Shown: positions 1-9,935, counted from the first letter of the stretch. The stretch is DNA of 64,000 bases from Aspidapion aeneum (GCA_963576565.1 OY755038.1:64198908-64262907); one strand, 5' to 3'. Made by a program: numbers and translations. Notes: generated from the letters alone by a model not told the origin.

Positions 1-107
1 TGAAATTTGTAGAGAACTTGGCTTTACTTATCTCATTTCTTTTTACGGAATACCATTTCCGCATACTTGGCTTTTTATTACATGAAATGTTTTTGTTAAG
101 ATTACCT
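1..107. repeat. Fold-back element A, right half, cut by window edge
   Basis: This matches the right half of the ~370-bp inverted-repeat elements at 12336-12708 and 33978-34348. It shares the AACTTGGCTTTACTT block, the 'tacggaataccat' block and the terminal 'catgaaatgtttttgtt'. The left half lies outside the window. No coding potential is seen. Confidence 0.7.
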
Positions 108-421
108 ATTTTCTGTTCATACAAAAAATATTGTTTGAACTAGAACAAACGGGGGTAGAATGACTTTAAGCAAAAATGTTATTCTGCACGCCCTTGCTTG
201 CCCTTGGTACAAAAATGACTATTAGAAACACCCTTTTTATCCTAATTTACAGAAATTAAAATGTCATATATGAATGATCGAGGTACCTATTGTCTTAATT
301 GCAAACTTGATTTAAATGATTTAATTATTGTATAATTTGGTATAAAAAGGTTATATAATTTTAAATGACGTAAAATTTGAATCGCATATTATTTTGCTAA
401 TGCAAATATAAAATAATTTTA

Positions 422-1259
422 CCTATAGTTGATGTTCTATTTAAGTGGCACCGCGTCATAGCTATGGTAAGCCAAATTCTGCGGCAAAATCTAAGTAAAG
501 AAGCCTTAAAAAATTAGTGTTTCACTTTGTACATGCAGTGTGCCGCTCGGGGCTTAATGTTCGAAGGATAAAACACTACGACCTTTTACAGGAGAGATCA
601 AATAGGTACTTACCTGATAAATAAAGATCCGAAACATAAAAGAGGATCCAAAATTATATTAAAATGTGCGCAAATATTGATTTAGTTGCAAAGACGGTAA
701 TTTGTTTTGTGAAAAGCTCCGTCATAATTTGTTTGACATACCGTCAAAACAATAAAGAATAGAAAACGTCAAAGCCCTGCTAAATCAATAATATGTTCGT
801 AACAACCAGATAATAGTATATATGTTCCTTTCTAATGAAATCGTTTAGAAGAAGACATCAATAAAAAGCAAGTAAAATAGTAAGCTAATCAGCAGCGTAG
901 CGTGCCCGAAAGGGCGGGGGGGGGGGCGACAGCTAAAAAGGGCGCCTCTGAAAACTGAAAAAAAATCTTGCACTCAATTGGCCGTTGCCGGCCCGACTTA
1001 ATAACGCTGAGGGCGCTTTGGCCACCAATGGGGCGCCACTACCCTCGGGGCGGGGGGGGGGGGTTGACGATTCCCCCGCCCCCCCCCCACGCTACGCCGC
1101 TGAAGCTAATGGCTAATTAGTGCAGTGCCTCATTTTGGGAATCAATATCAATAAAAAAATTAAAGGAAGTGCATGCCACTATATGTACCCCTCTACTCCC
1201 TTCCCGCCCATCAAGGTTTTGATGACGCGGTGTCACTTTAATACAACATCAACTATAGG
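422..1259. mobile_element. Inverted-repeat DNA element with TA target site (mariner-type MITE)
   Basis: The ends form an imperfect ~38-bp inverted repeat: CCTATAGTTGATGTT at 422 on the plus strand, and its complement ending at 1259, continuing through a shared 'accgcgtcat' block. TA dinucleotides lie immediately outside both ends (420-421 and 1260-1261), as expected for Tc1/mariner-type insertion. There is no transposase reading frame. The hAT-type MITE at 890-1102 is inserted inside it. Superfamily is inferred from the TA duplication only. Confidence 0.6.
890..1102. mobile_element. hAT-type MITE, 213 bp, nested
   Basis: Imperfect ~15-bp terminal inverted repeats (CAGCAGCGTAGCGTG at the left; the right end reads CACGCTACGCCGCTG) are flanked by a perfect 8-bp direct repeat AAGCTAAT at 882-889 and 1103-1110. 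An 8-bp duplication and a CAG... terminus are typical of hAT. The interior has long G and C homopolymer runs and no coding capacity. It interrupts the TA-flanked element at 422-1259, so it is the younger insertion. Confidence 0.85.
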
Positions 1260-1659
1260 TATGTCAAATTTTGACATAATGTCGTGTTAGGTTAGGTACA
1301 TACATACCAAGCATTCCGTAACAGCAATCAATTCTTCAAATCAAATCTTCAGCGTTAATACCTCCATCTGGCATAAAATGAAAAAAAACATTTTGTTTCC
1401 AGCCTCTACTGACTCCCAATCTCCCAATGCTATTTGTTTTGGATTTGAAACAGCATAGAATCAAAAAGAAGGAAATGAACCATCACAGTATTGTTGTCTA
1501 GGAATTATGGGCGTTTCATCAATGTATGGCAACAGTCCCCTTCTGCTGGTTGAAGCATGGATCACCAAACAAATTTAGAGGTGCTCGCCAAATTATAAAA
1601 CTATTATTAAATATTCAATTTTATACAAAAAAACACATATTTTTTTTATTTGTTTTAAG

Positions 1660-1865
1660 GGTATTATTTGCGATGAAACACTGAAAATTTATTATTTGGG
1701 TGTATTGGGACCTATCATTACATCAATATGCGGTTTTCGGAATATAGTAAAACCCATTTTTCTCAAGAATTTATGTTATAACATACGAGTTCTTTTCTAA
1801 GATATTTATAAAACGTTAACAGTAATTGGCTAGGAAGGAATCAGATCCGTGATGGATCCATTTAT
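1660..1865 (+). repeat. Dispersed repeat R26, partial copy
   Basis: This contains the blocks 'ttatttgggtgtatt', 'catcaatatgcggttttc', 'gtgttataac'-like and 'atggatccatttatt' in the same order as the longer copies at 26690-27180 and 28590-29080. The middle is deleted. No open frame and no clear termini are seen. The class of repeat is unknown. Confidence 0.6.
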
Positions 1866-2060
1866 TAATTTTTCGAAAAAAATAATGTTTTTGAATTTTT
1901 TTTGTAACCCAGAGGAGATATTCGATAATTAACTTAATTAATTAAGTATAATGTAACATTTGATTTTATTATAAAATGGAAAATCACCAAATAACAAAAA
2001 TGAGTGGCACGCGCAAAATTTTAGTAGTGGAAAGTGGCACAGCTTAAAAAGGTTGGTCAC

Positions 2061-2329
2061 TAGTGGCGGATCCAGACGGCGGGGGCAGAGGGACCCAGCC
2101 CCTCTTTCCTTGAGATAACCTTATATTGTTTAGTTTCACATTCTATTTTTAAATTTTTTACACAAAAATTGCTCTATTTTACAAAACGGTTCGCCTGCCT
2201 GCGGCTCAATTTGTTTGCGTGTAGTGGCAAACTTGACACCTCAGTCTAAACTAAAAGATGCAAAAAATTATTTCTTGCTTTTTGCTGCCTCTCTGGCCCT
2301 CCGCCCGGATATCCTAGATCTGCCACTGC
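2061..2329. mobile_element. hAT-type MITE of the CAGTGGCGGATCC group
   Basis: The left end TAGTGGCGGATCC and right end GATCTGCCACTG form an imperfect terminal inverted repeat. The 8 bases outside each end (2053-2060 and 2330-2337) match at 6 of 8. Interior blocks ('gtggcaaactt', 'ctttttgctgcct') recur in the degraded copy at 30733-30992. It is non-coding. Confidence 0.65.
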
Positions 2330-3281
2330 ATGGCCACTGCTGATCTCCACTGTGCTTATACTAATATACTTGATTATTCTAAGAGACAATTTAAGCAAGA
2401 TATACTTTTTATTTAAAACATTTTAAAATATGATTAATGATATCGTCAAAACAAATTTAAGGTTTTTATGATATTACATATATTCACAATAGTCCATAAA
2501 ACACATGCTGGTTTACTTTGACCACACACCTAGAACATTCAATATTTTCTGGTAGCTTTATCGTTTTTATAGTCAAATGTATTTTGGGCAGGAACCACGC
2601 ATTTTTTTAACGCATGAACATTATGAAATTCGTTATTGTTTCGCCTTATAACACCTATTTAACAGCAGTAGCGCACCCAGGAGTATGTATCTTATGCTAT
2701 TTTTATGAAATATTTGAAAAATATCTAAAAAATCCATATGCAGGTGTGTCCATGTTTGAAGGATATCCAATTTCCAAAACTTTTGCGGGATCATGGGTAT
2801 TTTCGCGACAGTGCAGGGTGCTAATTTTTTGTGGAATTTAACAAAAGCAGCAAAACTTTCATAAGAACTTAATTTTGCATTTTTAGGCAACCAGTTTCTC
2901 TTAACGAAAAAGGCAAAAAGTGAAGGAAATAGGTAGATATGAAAAAATTGTATGAATTACCACAGAACACCAAAGGGAGAAGACGAGAATGACCTTAATG
3001 CCTAATCCACATCACTGGACATCAGCTGATCAGGCATCAGCTTTTTTTAATACATCCGTGGTCGGTTAACGTAGGCAGCCAGTATTACATAAATAAAATT
3101 TTGCCAACAGCAATAGCCATGCCATATATAACCTAAATACAGAACTACAGAACGTAATCAAATAGCGAATCTGGCAACGCGTATGGAAACGAGCAAGATT
3201 TTACAAAGATCTGCGAGAGTGTGAACCAAGAAGAAAACGAGAGAAATCTCGCTCTATCGAGCGACCTGTGGTAATGCCGAC
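2330..3281. other. No gene; possible MITE fragment near 2655-2830
   Basis: About 950 bp without a supportable gene. The part starting CAGTAGCGCACC near 2665 resembles a hAT-MITE end. It contains a 'ttatgctatttttatgaaat' block similar to the MITEs at 10184-10339 and 54628-54805. The rest shows nothing recognisable. Confidence 0.35.
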
Positions 3282-3409
3282 TAGGGTCACTGTATCACGA
3301 AGACGTAGTGTCTTCTTAGGGTAGCGACACGACAGTTAAATATTTTTGGTTATATGACGAATTTGACACTGTCAGGAGCGTAACTTTTTTGTTGTTCAAA
3401 AAAATAAAA

Positions 3410-3475
3410 TGGTTTACAAATGTTACGTAAAGAACTGTCCATCACACCCCTTATATATATTTAGACTGTACAAAT
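3410..3475 (+). pseudogene. Short THAP-like N-terminus fragment
   Basis: Just inside the left end of the hAT-like element an ATG at 3410 opens a ~20-codon frame. It has two cysteines four residues apart at positions 5 and 10 after the initial Met-Val, followed by an aromatic/hydrophobic stretch. This resembles the start of THAP zinc-finger domains of transposases, but the frame then closes and no His or later Cys is visible. The match is short and could be chance. Confidence 0.25.
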
Positions 3476-4549
3476 GAACAAACCATTAAAATAATGCTTT
3501 TTCAGATTATCGAATATAAAAACTAAGTTTTTTATGATTTAAATATTTATTAGGACCCACACAGCGCAAGAAACAAAAAATAATTAGTTGACATGTTTTA
3601 TAAAATATAAAAAACTATTGTTGGATTTTGTATCATTTAATAAATTTCTTTATGCACTCTAGGGAATAAAAGTGTACGTTTATTCCCTTTTTTATGGACT
3701 AAGGTAGTATTTTTTATCCTCTGTGATCAAAAGTAATTTCTATAAAACTATAAAGAAAAAATATAGGTTTTTTTGATCATTTTATTTTATTAAAATACAA
3801 AAAGCTATCATGATACAAGATACGGTTATTCTGTTGCTTCCTGGTTGCTTCCAGCTTGGCGAAAGTTTACTGTACTTTGCTGATGACTTGGTTGGTTTCG
3901 ATTATTATTATTGTGTCCTTATAATAGCCTCCATATAAACGAAGCATTTAACTTTCTAGACTTCTCCAGGATGTAAAACAGGAATACCTTTTCGATGAAA
4001 TTTTCGACATTCTTTTTATTGCATTTTCGGTACTCTGAAAGCTGCTTTCTTTGGCGGCATTTTCAATGTCCATCTCAAAGTAGAAATAGACTGTATTCTT
4101 TGATCCCTCATTTGTTCCATCTTTAATTTAATTCGAACATTTTCTAGACTATTTAGTTTGTTATGAAAATAAATATTATTTTTTGCACATTTTTTCTTTG
4201 TTTGTTAGCATCTGACTGACTTTTGTTTAATATCTACCATAGCAACGCGCCCAAAGCTCACCAAATAAATGAAAACTATCACTGCCCACTGTATTATTAT
4301 GTACCGGGGGTTGACATGCTAAAACTAGAGTACCGGAGTAAGTGGTTTAGTATTTATTTATTTTATGATTATTATTATTTTTAGTATATAAACATTGCCA
4401 TTAAAGTCCCTTTTAATCACTTAGCAAATTATAGCCGTCCTTCCGGTCGGGTTTAAAAATCTTGTCGCGGGATTAAAAGTAAACACAGCAGTCTCGAGGT
4501 TTATAATATACCTATTATTTTATTACGGTGTCCAAACAAAAGCGGGCGG

Positions 4550-4745
4550 CGAATAAAACGTCGAAAGAACAAAATGTCGAAGACACAAAAGGTCGAAAAC
4601 ATAAGGCCAAAACTTCAAAAGGTCAAAAATAAAAAAGGCGAAAGTACAAAAGGTCTAAAATACAAAAGGTCGAAAGTTCAAAAGGTCGAAAGTACAAGAA
4701 GTCAAAAATACAAAAGAGCGAAAAACAAAAGGTCCAAACAAAAAA
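4550..4745. repeat. Purine-rich degenerate tandem repeat (AAAGGTCGAAA-type)
   Basis: Irregular repetition of 'aaaggtcgaaa' and 'acaaaaggtc' units of about 12 bp. The purine bias gives a Lys/Ser-rich open frame on the plus strand, which I regard as an artefact of composition. Confidence 0.75.
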
Positions 4746-4790
4746 TCGAAACTGTAATGATTGTAAAAAAGGCTTTATTATAGACACAGA

Positions 4791-4882
4791 GGCATACACA
4801 CACACACACACACCTAACGCACGCACAAACACATACACATATACGTACACACAAACACATACACGTACACACACAGACGTCA
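4791..4882. repeat. AC/GT microsatellite
   Basis: Imperfect (AC)n with interruptions such as 'acatacacatatacg', covering about 90 bp. It explains the Val/Cys-rich frame seen on the opposite strand. Confidence 0.9.
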
Positions 4883-5044
4883 CGCCGATATTGCTAAGAT
4901 AAGTCAAAATACACCCAAATAAAACATTTTCATCTCGTCGGCGTCATCTTAAAAACATTTTTATTTCCTCGAAAGCAATACCTTCTCTAGCCATTGTTGC
5001 ACGGGCGGTTCAGGTATTTGTTTGGGTGTTTTGACGGGTCGCGG

Positions 5045-5560
5045 AACTTTGTTCGAAAACATTTTCCTCGAACGCAAATTTGTTCGAAAACATTTTCTTC
5101 GAACATAAATTAGTTTTAAAATATTTTTTACGAACGAAAATTTGTTCGAAAACAGTTTCTTTGAATAGAAATTTGTTCGAAAATATTTTTTCCAACCGAA
5201 AATTGGTTCGAAAACCATTTCTTCGAACGGAATTTTGTTCAAAAACATTTTCTTCGATCAAAAATTGGTTCGTAAACAGTTTCTTCAAATGGAAATTTGT
5301 CCGAAAATATTTTTTTCATACGCAATTTTGTTCGAAAACCATTATTTCGAACAAAGATTTGTTCGAAAATATTTTCTTCGATCGGAAATTTGTTCGAAAA
5401 TAGTTTCTTCAAATGGAAATTTGTTCGAAAATATTTTTTTGAAACGAAAACAGTTATTTCTAATTAACATTTGTTCGGAAAACATTTTTTTCGAACGGAA
5501 ATTATTTCCAAAACAACATTTTTTTCGAACGAAAATTTTTTCCAAAACAATGTCTTCAAA
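5045..5560. repeat. 31-bp minisatellite, about 16-17 copies
   Basis: The core GTTCGAAAA recurs at 5051, 5082, 5113 (degenerate) and 5144 and continues at 31-bp steps to about 5560. Each unit carries TTCGAA motifs at both sides of an A/T spacer, so neighbouring units are partly self-complementary. Three units span 93 bp, and frames stay open on both strands with a 31-residue protein period. That is expected for a low-stop satellite and not evidence of a gene. Confidence 0.9.
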
Positions 5561-5756
5561 CAAAAATTTGCGATCAATTGGTGTTTTCCTCATTACTCTC
5601 AATTGATCGTAAACGTATTCTAACCGGTCCAGACACTCTCTGACCGTTTTCCATAAAAACACTGTCTCCAAATCACAGGTTTACGCTTAATTGATAAAGG
5701 CTGTAATAACACATTTTTCGAGAATATGTTTCGGTTGGTTCGGTTTGGTTCTCTAC

Positions 5757-5985
5757 CCAGACAGCACAAGTACGTACTATGTACGTACATAATACGCAAC
5801 TCTGCGACGTACTATACGTACATATAACGTACATTTTTGGACGTCCATATATATAATACGTCGGTCGTAGGGATGTAATTTTAGTAAAACTCGTACTAGG
5901 TACCTACATGGTACGTCCAATTAAACGTACACCATGTATATGTACGTACTCCAGACGTACATGGTACGTACATAGGACATCAAAT
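5757..5985. repeat. Palindrome-rich ACGTAC block
   Basis: Dense recurrence of the self-complementary words GTACGTAC and ACGTAC with AT spacers over ~230 bp, for example around 5771-5786 and 5941-5974. Many alternative small hairpins are possible. It lies inside the hAT-like element. There is no coding signal. Confidence 0.75.
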
Positions 5986-6523
5986 TAAAATAACTAAACT
6001 ATTCTCGCTTCCTGAACATTCCTACTTTAGAGTGACCTTCCAGGTTTACCTCGAGGCTCGAAGTCTTGATAGGTTTGAAGTTTGTTTTACTTGATTTAAT
6101 ATTTAAGTGATATATCTCTAATAATGCCGTTAAATGTTATAATCTTAAATCTAAAGAAGTTATGTTATTTTAAAAACAAAGACTTACTGATATCGATGTA
6201 AAATACAAAAATAAAAGTTTTGGAATATTTTTCAAACAATTATGTTTTTGCACAAAGTCTACCTGATTGGAAGCACGACAGAACCACAGGAATGACTTTA
6301 GAAACTATAACAAATTTACAAAAAAGGCAAAATTTAGAGTAATCCCACAGAAATGATATTTTTTATCATTGTAGGTAAGTACTATAACTAATATTATATC
6401 TAATGGTAAAAGTGTATGCATTAAATTGTTTCGTAGTCTTTTTTGTATTAATTTATATTTCAAAAATAAAAAGTTGGTCAAAAACTTAAAATATAAGTAT
6501 TGTCTATTTTTTCTTTAATTTTA

Positions 6524-6660
6524 CGTAGGTACTCTAAAAATTCTGAGATCGCATTACAAACTTCTAGAAAAATTGTAGGTACTCTAAAAATTCCGAGGTT
6601 AATTTACAATATTGTATAAAAATTGCGAGTAGGTACTCTAATTATTCCGAGGTAAGTTGA
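6524..6660 (+). repeat. Three irregular copies of a 'gtaggtactctaa' repeat
   Basis: The block 'gtaggtactctaaaaattc' followed by 'gag' occurs near 6526, 6575 and (degenerate) 6630, with 50-60 bp spacing. It sits subterminally in the hAT-like element, where repeated transposase-binding motifs are common. That role is inferred. Confidence 0.55.
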
Positions 6661-6747
6661 CGAGTCGCCCATGGAAATTCCGAGGCAGGTCACGTGGGCT
6701 TGTCGCTACCCATGGAGACGCCAGGCTTCCAGGATGCAGTGACCCTA

Positions 6748-7536
6748 ATGCCGACTAGAAGCAGCGCCACCTATTGGCGGCATTTTTCACTTCGACGAAA
6801 TCTATCCGGGAGTGATTTGGCCTCTAAACTCCAAAAACCAGTTAATGAACTAATCCCTGATCATTCACAATCACGACGCATCAGTTATTGACCAGATAAA
6901 GACACATTAATAAAGTGAGTGTTTATACTGTTGAAAAATCTTGTTTAGCTTTTAAAGAAAACATATTGTAAGTATAAAGATTTTGTCTTGCCTTGAGCGC
7001 CATCTTTTAAAATTGTCTCGAACTCTTGTGAACTTCTAGAACTTCTAGAACTTCCTTTCGCGTCAGTTTTAAGTTAAAAAATGTTATTAAAAAAATGTAA
7101 CAAAAAAAGAGGCAGAAAGTTAGTAGGTTTGAGAAGTCTTAATCTAGAGGCGTTTTAAAACATGTTGTGGAGGACTGTTGAAGTGTGCATTTGGCACATG
7201 AAAATAACGAGGGCCAAAAAGACGTTATGTATGCAGCAGCAGAAAATTAAGCAAAAATTATATTTTTATAGCTTGATCCCTCGTTATTATTAAGTTATCT
7301 TTAAGCATGTAGATTTAACATAATAAATATTACTTGGTACGAAGTTGTTTTCTAGTAAAAAACAAGTTTATTATTTTCGCTCAAGTAAATTAACGTTGAT
7401 GTGATTTTTGTACTATATGGGAAGTGTGACTGAGAACGAGTCAATATACCTACATAACTAGACTTATTTGTAGAGAACAATTTTAACGAAACATGTTAGC
7501 CAATTCTTTGTTTGAAACTCGTAGACAATGATTGTG
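6748..7536. other. No recognisable feature
   Basis: This AT-rich stretch follows the right end of the hAT-like element. A 65-codon frame that starts inside the element and runs to about 6891 has no recognisable domain. I see no repeat partner elsewhere in the window and no RNA gene. Confidence 0.5.
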
Positions 7537-7692
7537 TAGAAATAAAATTTCGGACTTCCATTGTCTTTATTTATTTTAAAACACGACGTTTCGGTTAGTA
7601 AGTACACTTGATAACGGTTAGAGATACTTACTAACCGAAACGTCGTGTTTTAAAATAAATAAAGACAATGGAAGTCCGACATTTTATTTCTA
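7537..7692. repeat. Near-perfect hairpin, 68-bp arms, 20-bp loop
   Basis: The arms 7537-7604 and 7625-7692 are reverse complements with a single mismatch (c at 7680 against the expected a). The loop is 7605-7624. Each arm contains CCGAAACGTCGTG, a phrase typical of hammerhead-ribozyme-bearing retroelement ends. On the plus strand a CGGTTAG/CTAACCG stem precedes AAACGTC, but the expected CUGANGA box is degenerate (TTGATAA). Arms this similar suggest a recent inversion-duplication, or selection on the fold. Confidence 0.9.
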
Positions 7693-8014
7693 TGTTAGCC
7701 AATATTATAAAACCAGAAGAGATAAGTAGGTATTTCATAATGTTACTAAAGAAGTTTTAAAAGGTAAAGAAGGCCTTCCAGCTTTTATAAAACTTTACGA
7801 TCTCAAATAGCCTTTTATTAAATTTTTAGAGTTTACGCCTTGACCCATTAAAAAGACAATGTAGACAAAGGTGTACTTTTAATCTTTTAAAAGCATCTCT
7901 AGCACAAAACAAGTATTGGCTTAAAACTATTAGATATACCTACAGGGTGACACTTTAAACTTTTATCTTGATCTTACTTTTTAGAACACACATATTAAAA
8001 AAGGGATACAGTAT

Positions 8015-8300
8015 AAAATGGAGGAGGAATATTTCTTGGCCATTTTTGATACTTCCCTCTTTACAGCCGGATAAAGGAGTCAATTATAAGTTAATAAGAA
8101 TGCTGAAGTTAACCTTTCTTTAGCACTGACTAACAGAAATCAAATTTCTAGTACTGTAAAAAAATAATATGTTTACAGTTTCTATAAAATGGAGAAGGAA
8201 TATTTTTTGTAAATTCTAGGTTAATAAGAATGCTGAAGTTAACCTTCCTTTAGCACTGACCAGTAAAAATCAACTTTCCAGGGCTGTGAAAAGTTTCATT
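8015..8300 (+). repeat. Two direct copies of a ~130-bp unit
   Basis: The block 'ttaataagaatgctgaagtt' followed by 'aacct...tagcactgac' occurs at 8091 and 8221. Both copies are preceded by 'tataaaatgga(g)gaggaatat'-like sequence. This is a simple tandem duplication of non-coding DNA. The surrounding 7693-8501 shows nothing else. Confidence 0.7.
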
Positions 8301-8633
8301 TTTAAAAAGACACTTATTAAAATTAGGCTAGTGCAACTTCATTGTGGAGAGGACTGATAAATATAAAGGGAAGTCTTAAAAATTTGTAAAGAATCCTTTC
8401 CGTCCAAAAATGTTTTTCGTGTGTATTTTACAGTACATGTCTATGGTAGTTTCTTTTGAAATCATCCTGCATGTGTCTTTGAGCTGTACTTAAATGCTTT
8501 TAGCTCACACTACTACTATAAGTAGTGTGAGCTATGGTGATCCTAATTTTTTCAAGAAAAAAAAAGTTGCTCCGATTTAAAAAAATTTTATATATCTTTG
8601 CGTTTCAGATGATTTTGAAACTTTTTTGTTTTG

Positions 8634-8634
8634 C

Positions 8635-8677
<43 letters not shown>

Positions 8678-8701
8678 ATGTCTGTCTGTATGTCTGTCTG
8701 T
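8634..8701. repeat. (TCTG)n microsatellite
   Basis: About 16 copies of TCTG with occasional TATG variants, inside element H copy 1. It explains the Cys/Leu/Ser-rich and Gln/Thr/Asp-rich short frames in this place. Confidence 0.95.
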
Positions 8702-8834
8702 AACGACCAACCCGCATAACTCAAAAACCGCTTGCCCGATTTTAATGAAATTTGGTACCTAAGTTGGGTCTTGGGCCGTGATGGTCCCATTTAAAAATGA
8801 ACAAAATCCACCGAACGCAAGCCAAATAAAAGGG

Positions 8835-9170
8835 TGGGGGTAGATTCCAAAAATTAGAGTTTATGTGAAAATATGGCGTGTGTGATATCAAACGAAAGGT
8901 AATTAAGTCTGGAGTTAAAAAAAATGAATTTTAGTTTATTTTTAAAAAAAGGGTGGGGGTAGATGTCAAAAATTAGAGTTTAAGTGAAAATATGGCGTGT
9001 GTGATATCAAACGAAAGGTAATTGAGTCTGGAGTTAAACAAAATACATTTTAGTTTTTTTCAAAAGGGTGGGGGGTAGATTTAAAAAATTTGAGGTTAAG
9101 TCAAAACATGGCTTGTGTGGTATCAAACGAAAGGTAATTGAGTCTGGAGTTGAATAAAATATATTTCAGT
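8835..9170 (+). repeat. Three tandem ~118-bp units inside element H
   Basis: The word 'atcaaacgaaaggtaatt' recurs near 8886, 9005 and 9122. Each is preceded by a G-rich 'agggtggggg' tract and followed by 'gagtctggagtt'. The inverted copy of the element has a comparable three-unit array (about 17055-17390). Confidence 0.85.
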
Positions 9171-9379
9171 TTTTGATTATATTAGCTCACACTATAACTA
9201 TAGTACCTAGTGTGAGCTTAGGTGCCCATAGATTGGCAGAGTATTTTCTATAGAGATTAAGAGCAAATTTTGTGTGCATTTCTTACCCAAATACGTTATA
9301 GCATAAATACAAGTTTAAAGAAATCAAAAAGTGAAGCTCATAGCTGGCTTTGGAAACAATGGCAAATATAAATTCGCAG

Positions 9380-9935
9380 ATGCGAATTTTGCGTGTGTTT
9401 TATGATATAGACACACGGCTGCTATGTTGGTGGAGGCCATATTGATATTTTGCGGTGTTTTGCGTTTGTCTTGTAAAATGATTTGTGTGAAAAATGAGAA
9501 TAATTCACGTAAAACATATGCGGTTTGTGGAAAAATGTCCGGCAGAAGTAAGGGACTGCCATTACATAGGTAACTACTTGTATTTTTCTTTATAATTTGT
9601 TAATAAAGTTATGAGTGGTTTATAAATACCATTAAATATTCTTCATGGTGTCCACAATAAATCTGTACAATTAGTTTTAGAAAAACTAAAATTTTAATCC
9701 ACAATTTAATAAATTTTCCCCAATCAACTAGTTTATAGAAAAAAATAATACACATAACCCCAAACATTTGACAATTGTCAAATAATGTAGTGATGTATCG
9801 GAGTGTATTCCAAAACCACCAAAACTGAGGCCTGCGCAGTAACCGAAATCATGTCTACCCGAAAAAGAAACATTAAGAATTAAATAGAGGTCCTGGCTTC
9901 AAGCATCGCGTGTGAGAATGCATGGGTATTGGGTA
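9380..9935 (+). repeat. Dispersed repeat P, copy 1 (inverse copy at 52325-52850)
   Basis: Collinear reverse-complement similarity to 52325-52850. Shared blocks include 'ttttgcg(g)t...gcgtttg', 'gttaataaagttatgagtgg', 'ccacaataaatctg', 'caactagtt', 'gtagtga', 'ccaccaaaactga' and 'gcatgggtat'. Near the right end an ATG at 9851 opens a short basic peptide (Met-Ser-Thr-Arg-Lys-Arg...), also partly preserved in the other copy. It could be a first exon or chance. Repeat class unknown. Confidence 0.65.

Larger units (their letters stand above)
3282..6747. mobile_element. hAT-like element, 3.47 kb, non-autonomous, with repeat-array cargo
   Basis: The left end TAGGGTCACTGTATC and right end GATGCAGTGACCCTA are inverted repeats with one mismatch over 15 bp. 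Both are flanked by the 8-mer ATGCCGAC (3274-3281 and 6748-6755). Because TA follows and precedes the 8-mer on both sides, the shared direct repeat can be read as 12 bp. The terminus fits the hAT consensus YARNG, and an 8-bp duplication fits hAT (P elements also make 8 bp). No transposase frame survives. The interior holds a purine-rich array, an AC microsatellite, a 31-bp minisatellite and a palindrome-rich block, annotated separately. The 36-bp remnant at 29917-29952 belongs to the same family. Confidence 0.7.
8502..9218 (+). mobile_element. Hairpin-bounded element H, copy 1
   Basis: Both ends are palindromes that start AGCTCACAC and end GTGTGAGCT (8502-8533 and 9184-9218). Inside are, in order: a conserved block around 8534-8630, a (TCTG)n microsatellite, a block ending 'atgaaatttggtacc', and three tandem ~118-bp units. 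Each unit holds 'gggtgggggtagat' and 'atcaaacgaaaggtaatt'. The same order is seen inverted at 17002-17596. Homology runs a little past the right hairpin ('taggtgcccatagattgg'). There is no transposase frame. Class is unknown; it is a non-autonomous DNA element by inference. Confidence 0.75.

Noticed and set aside
4961..5671. Several overlapping frames of 90-120 codons on both strands
   Set aside because: They lie in the 31-bp minisatellite and repeat with its period; frames open on both strands at once are due to absence of stops in the unit.
8534..8790. Short Cys/Leu-rich and Gln/Thr-rich frames
   Set aside because: They translate the (TCTG)n microsatellite.
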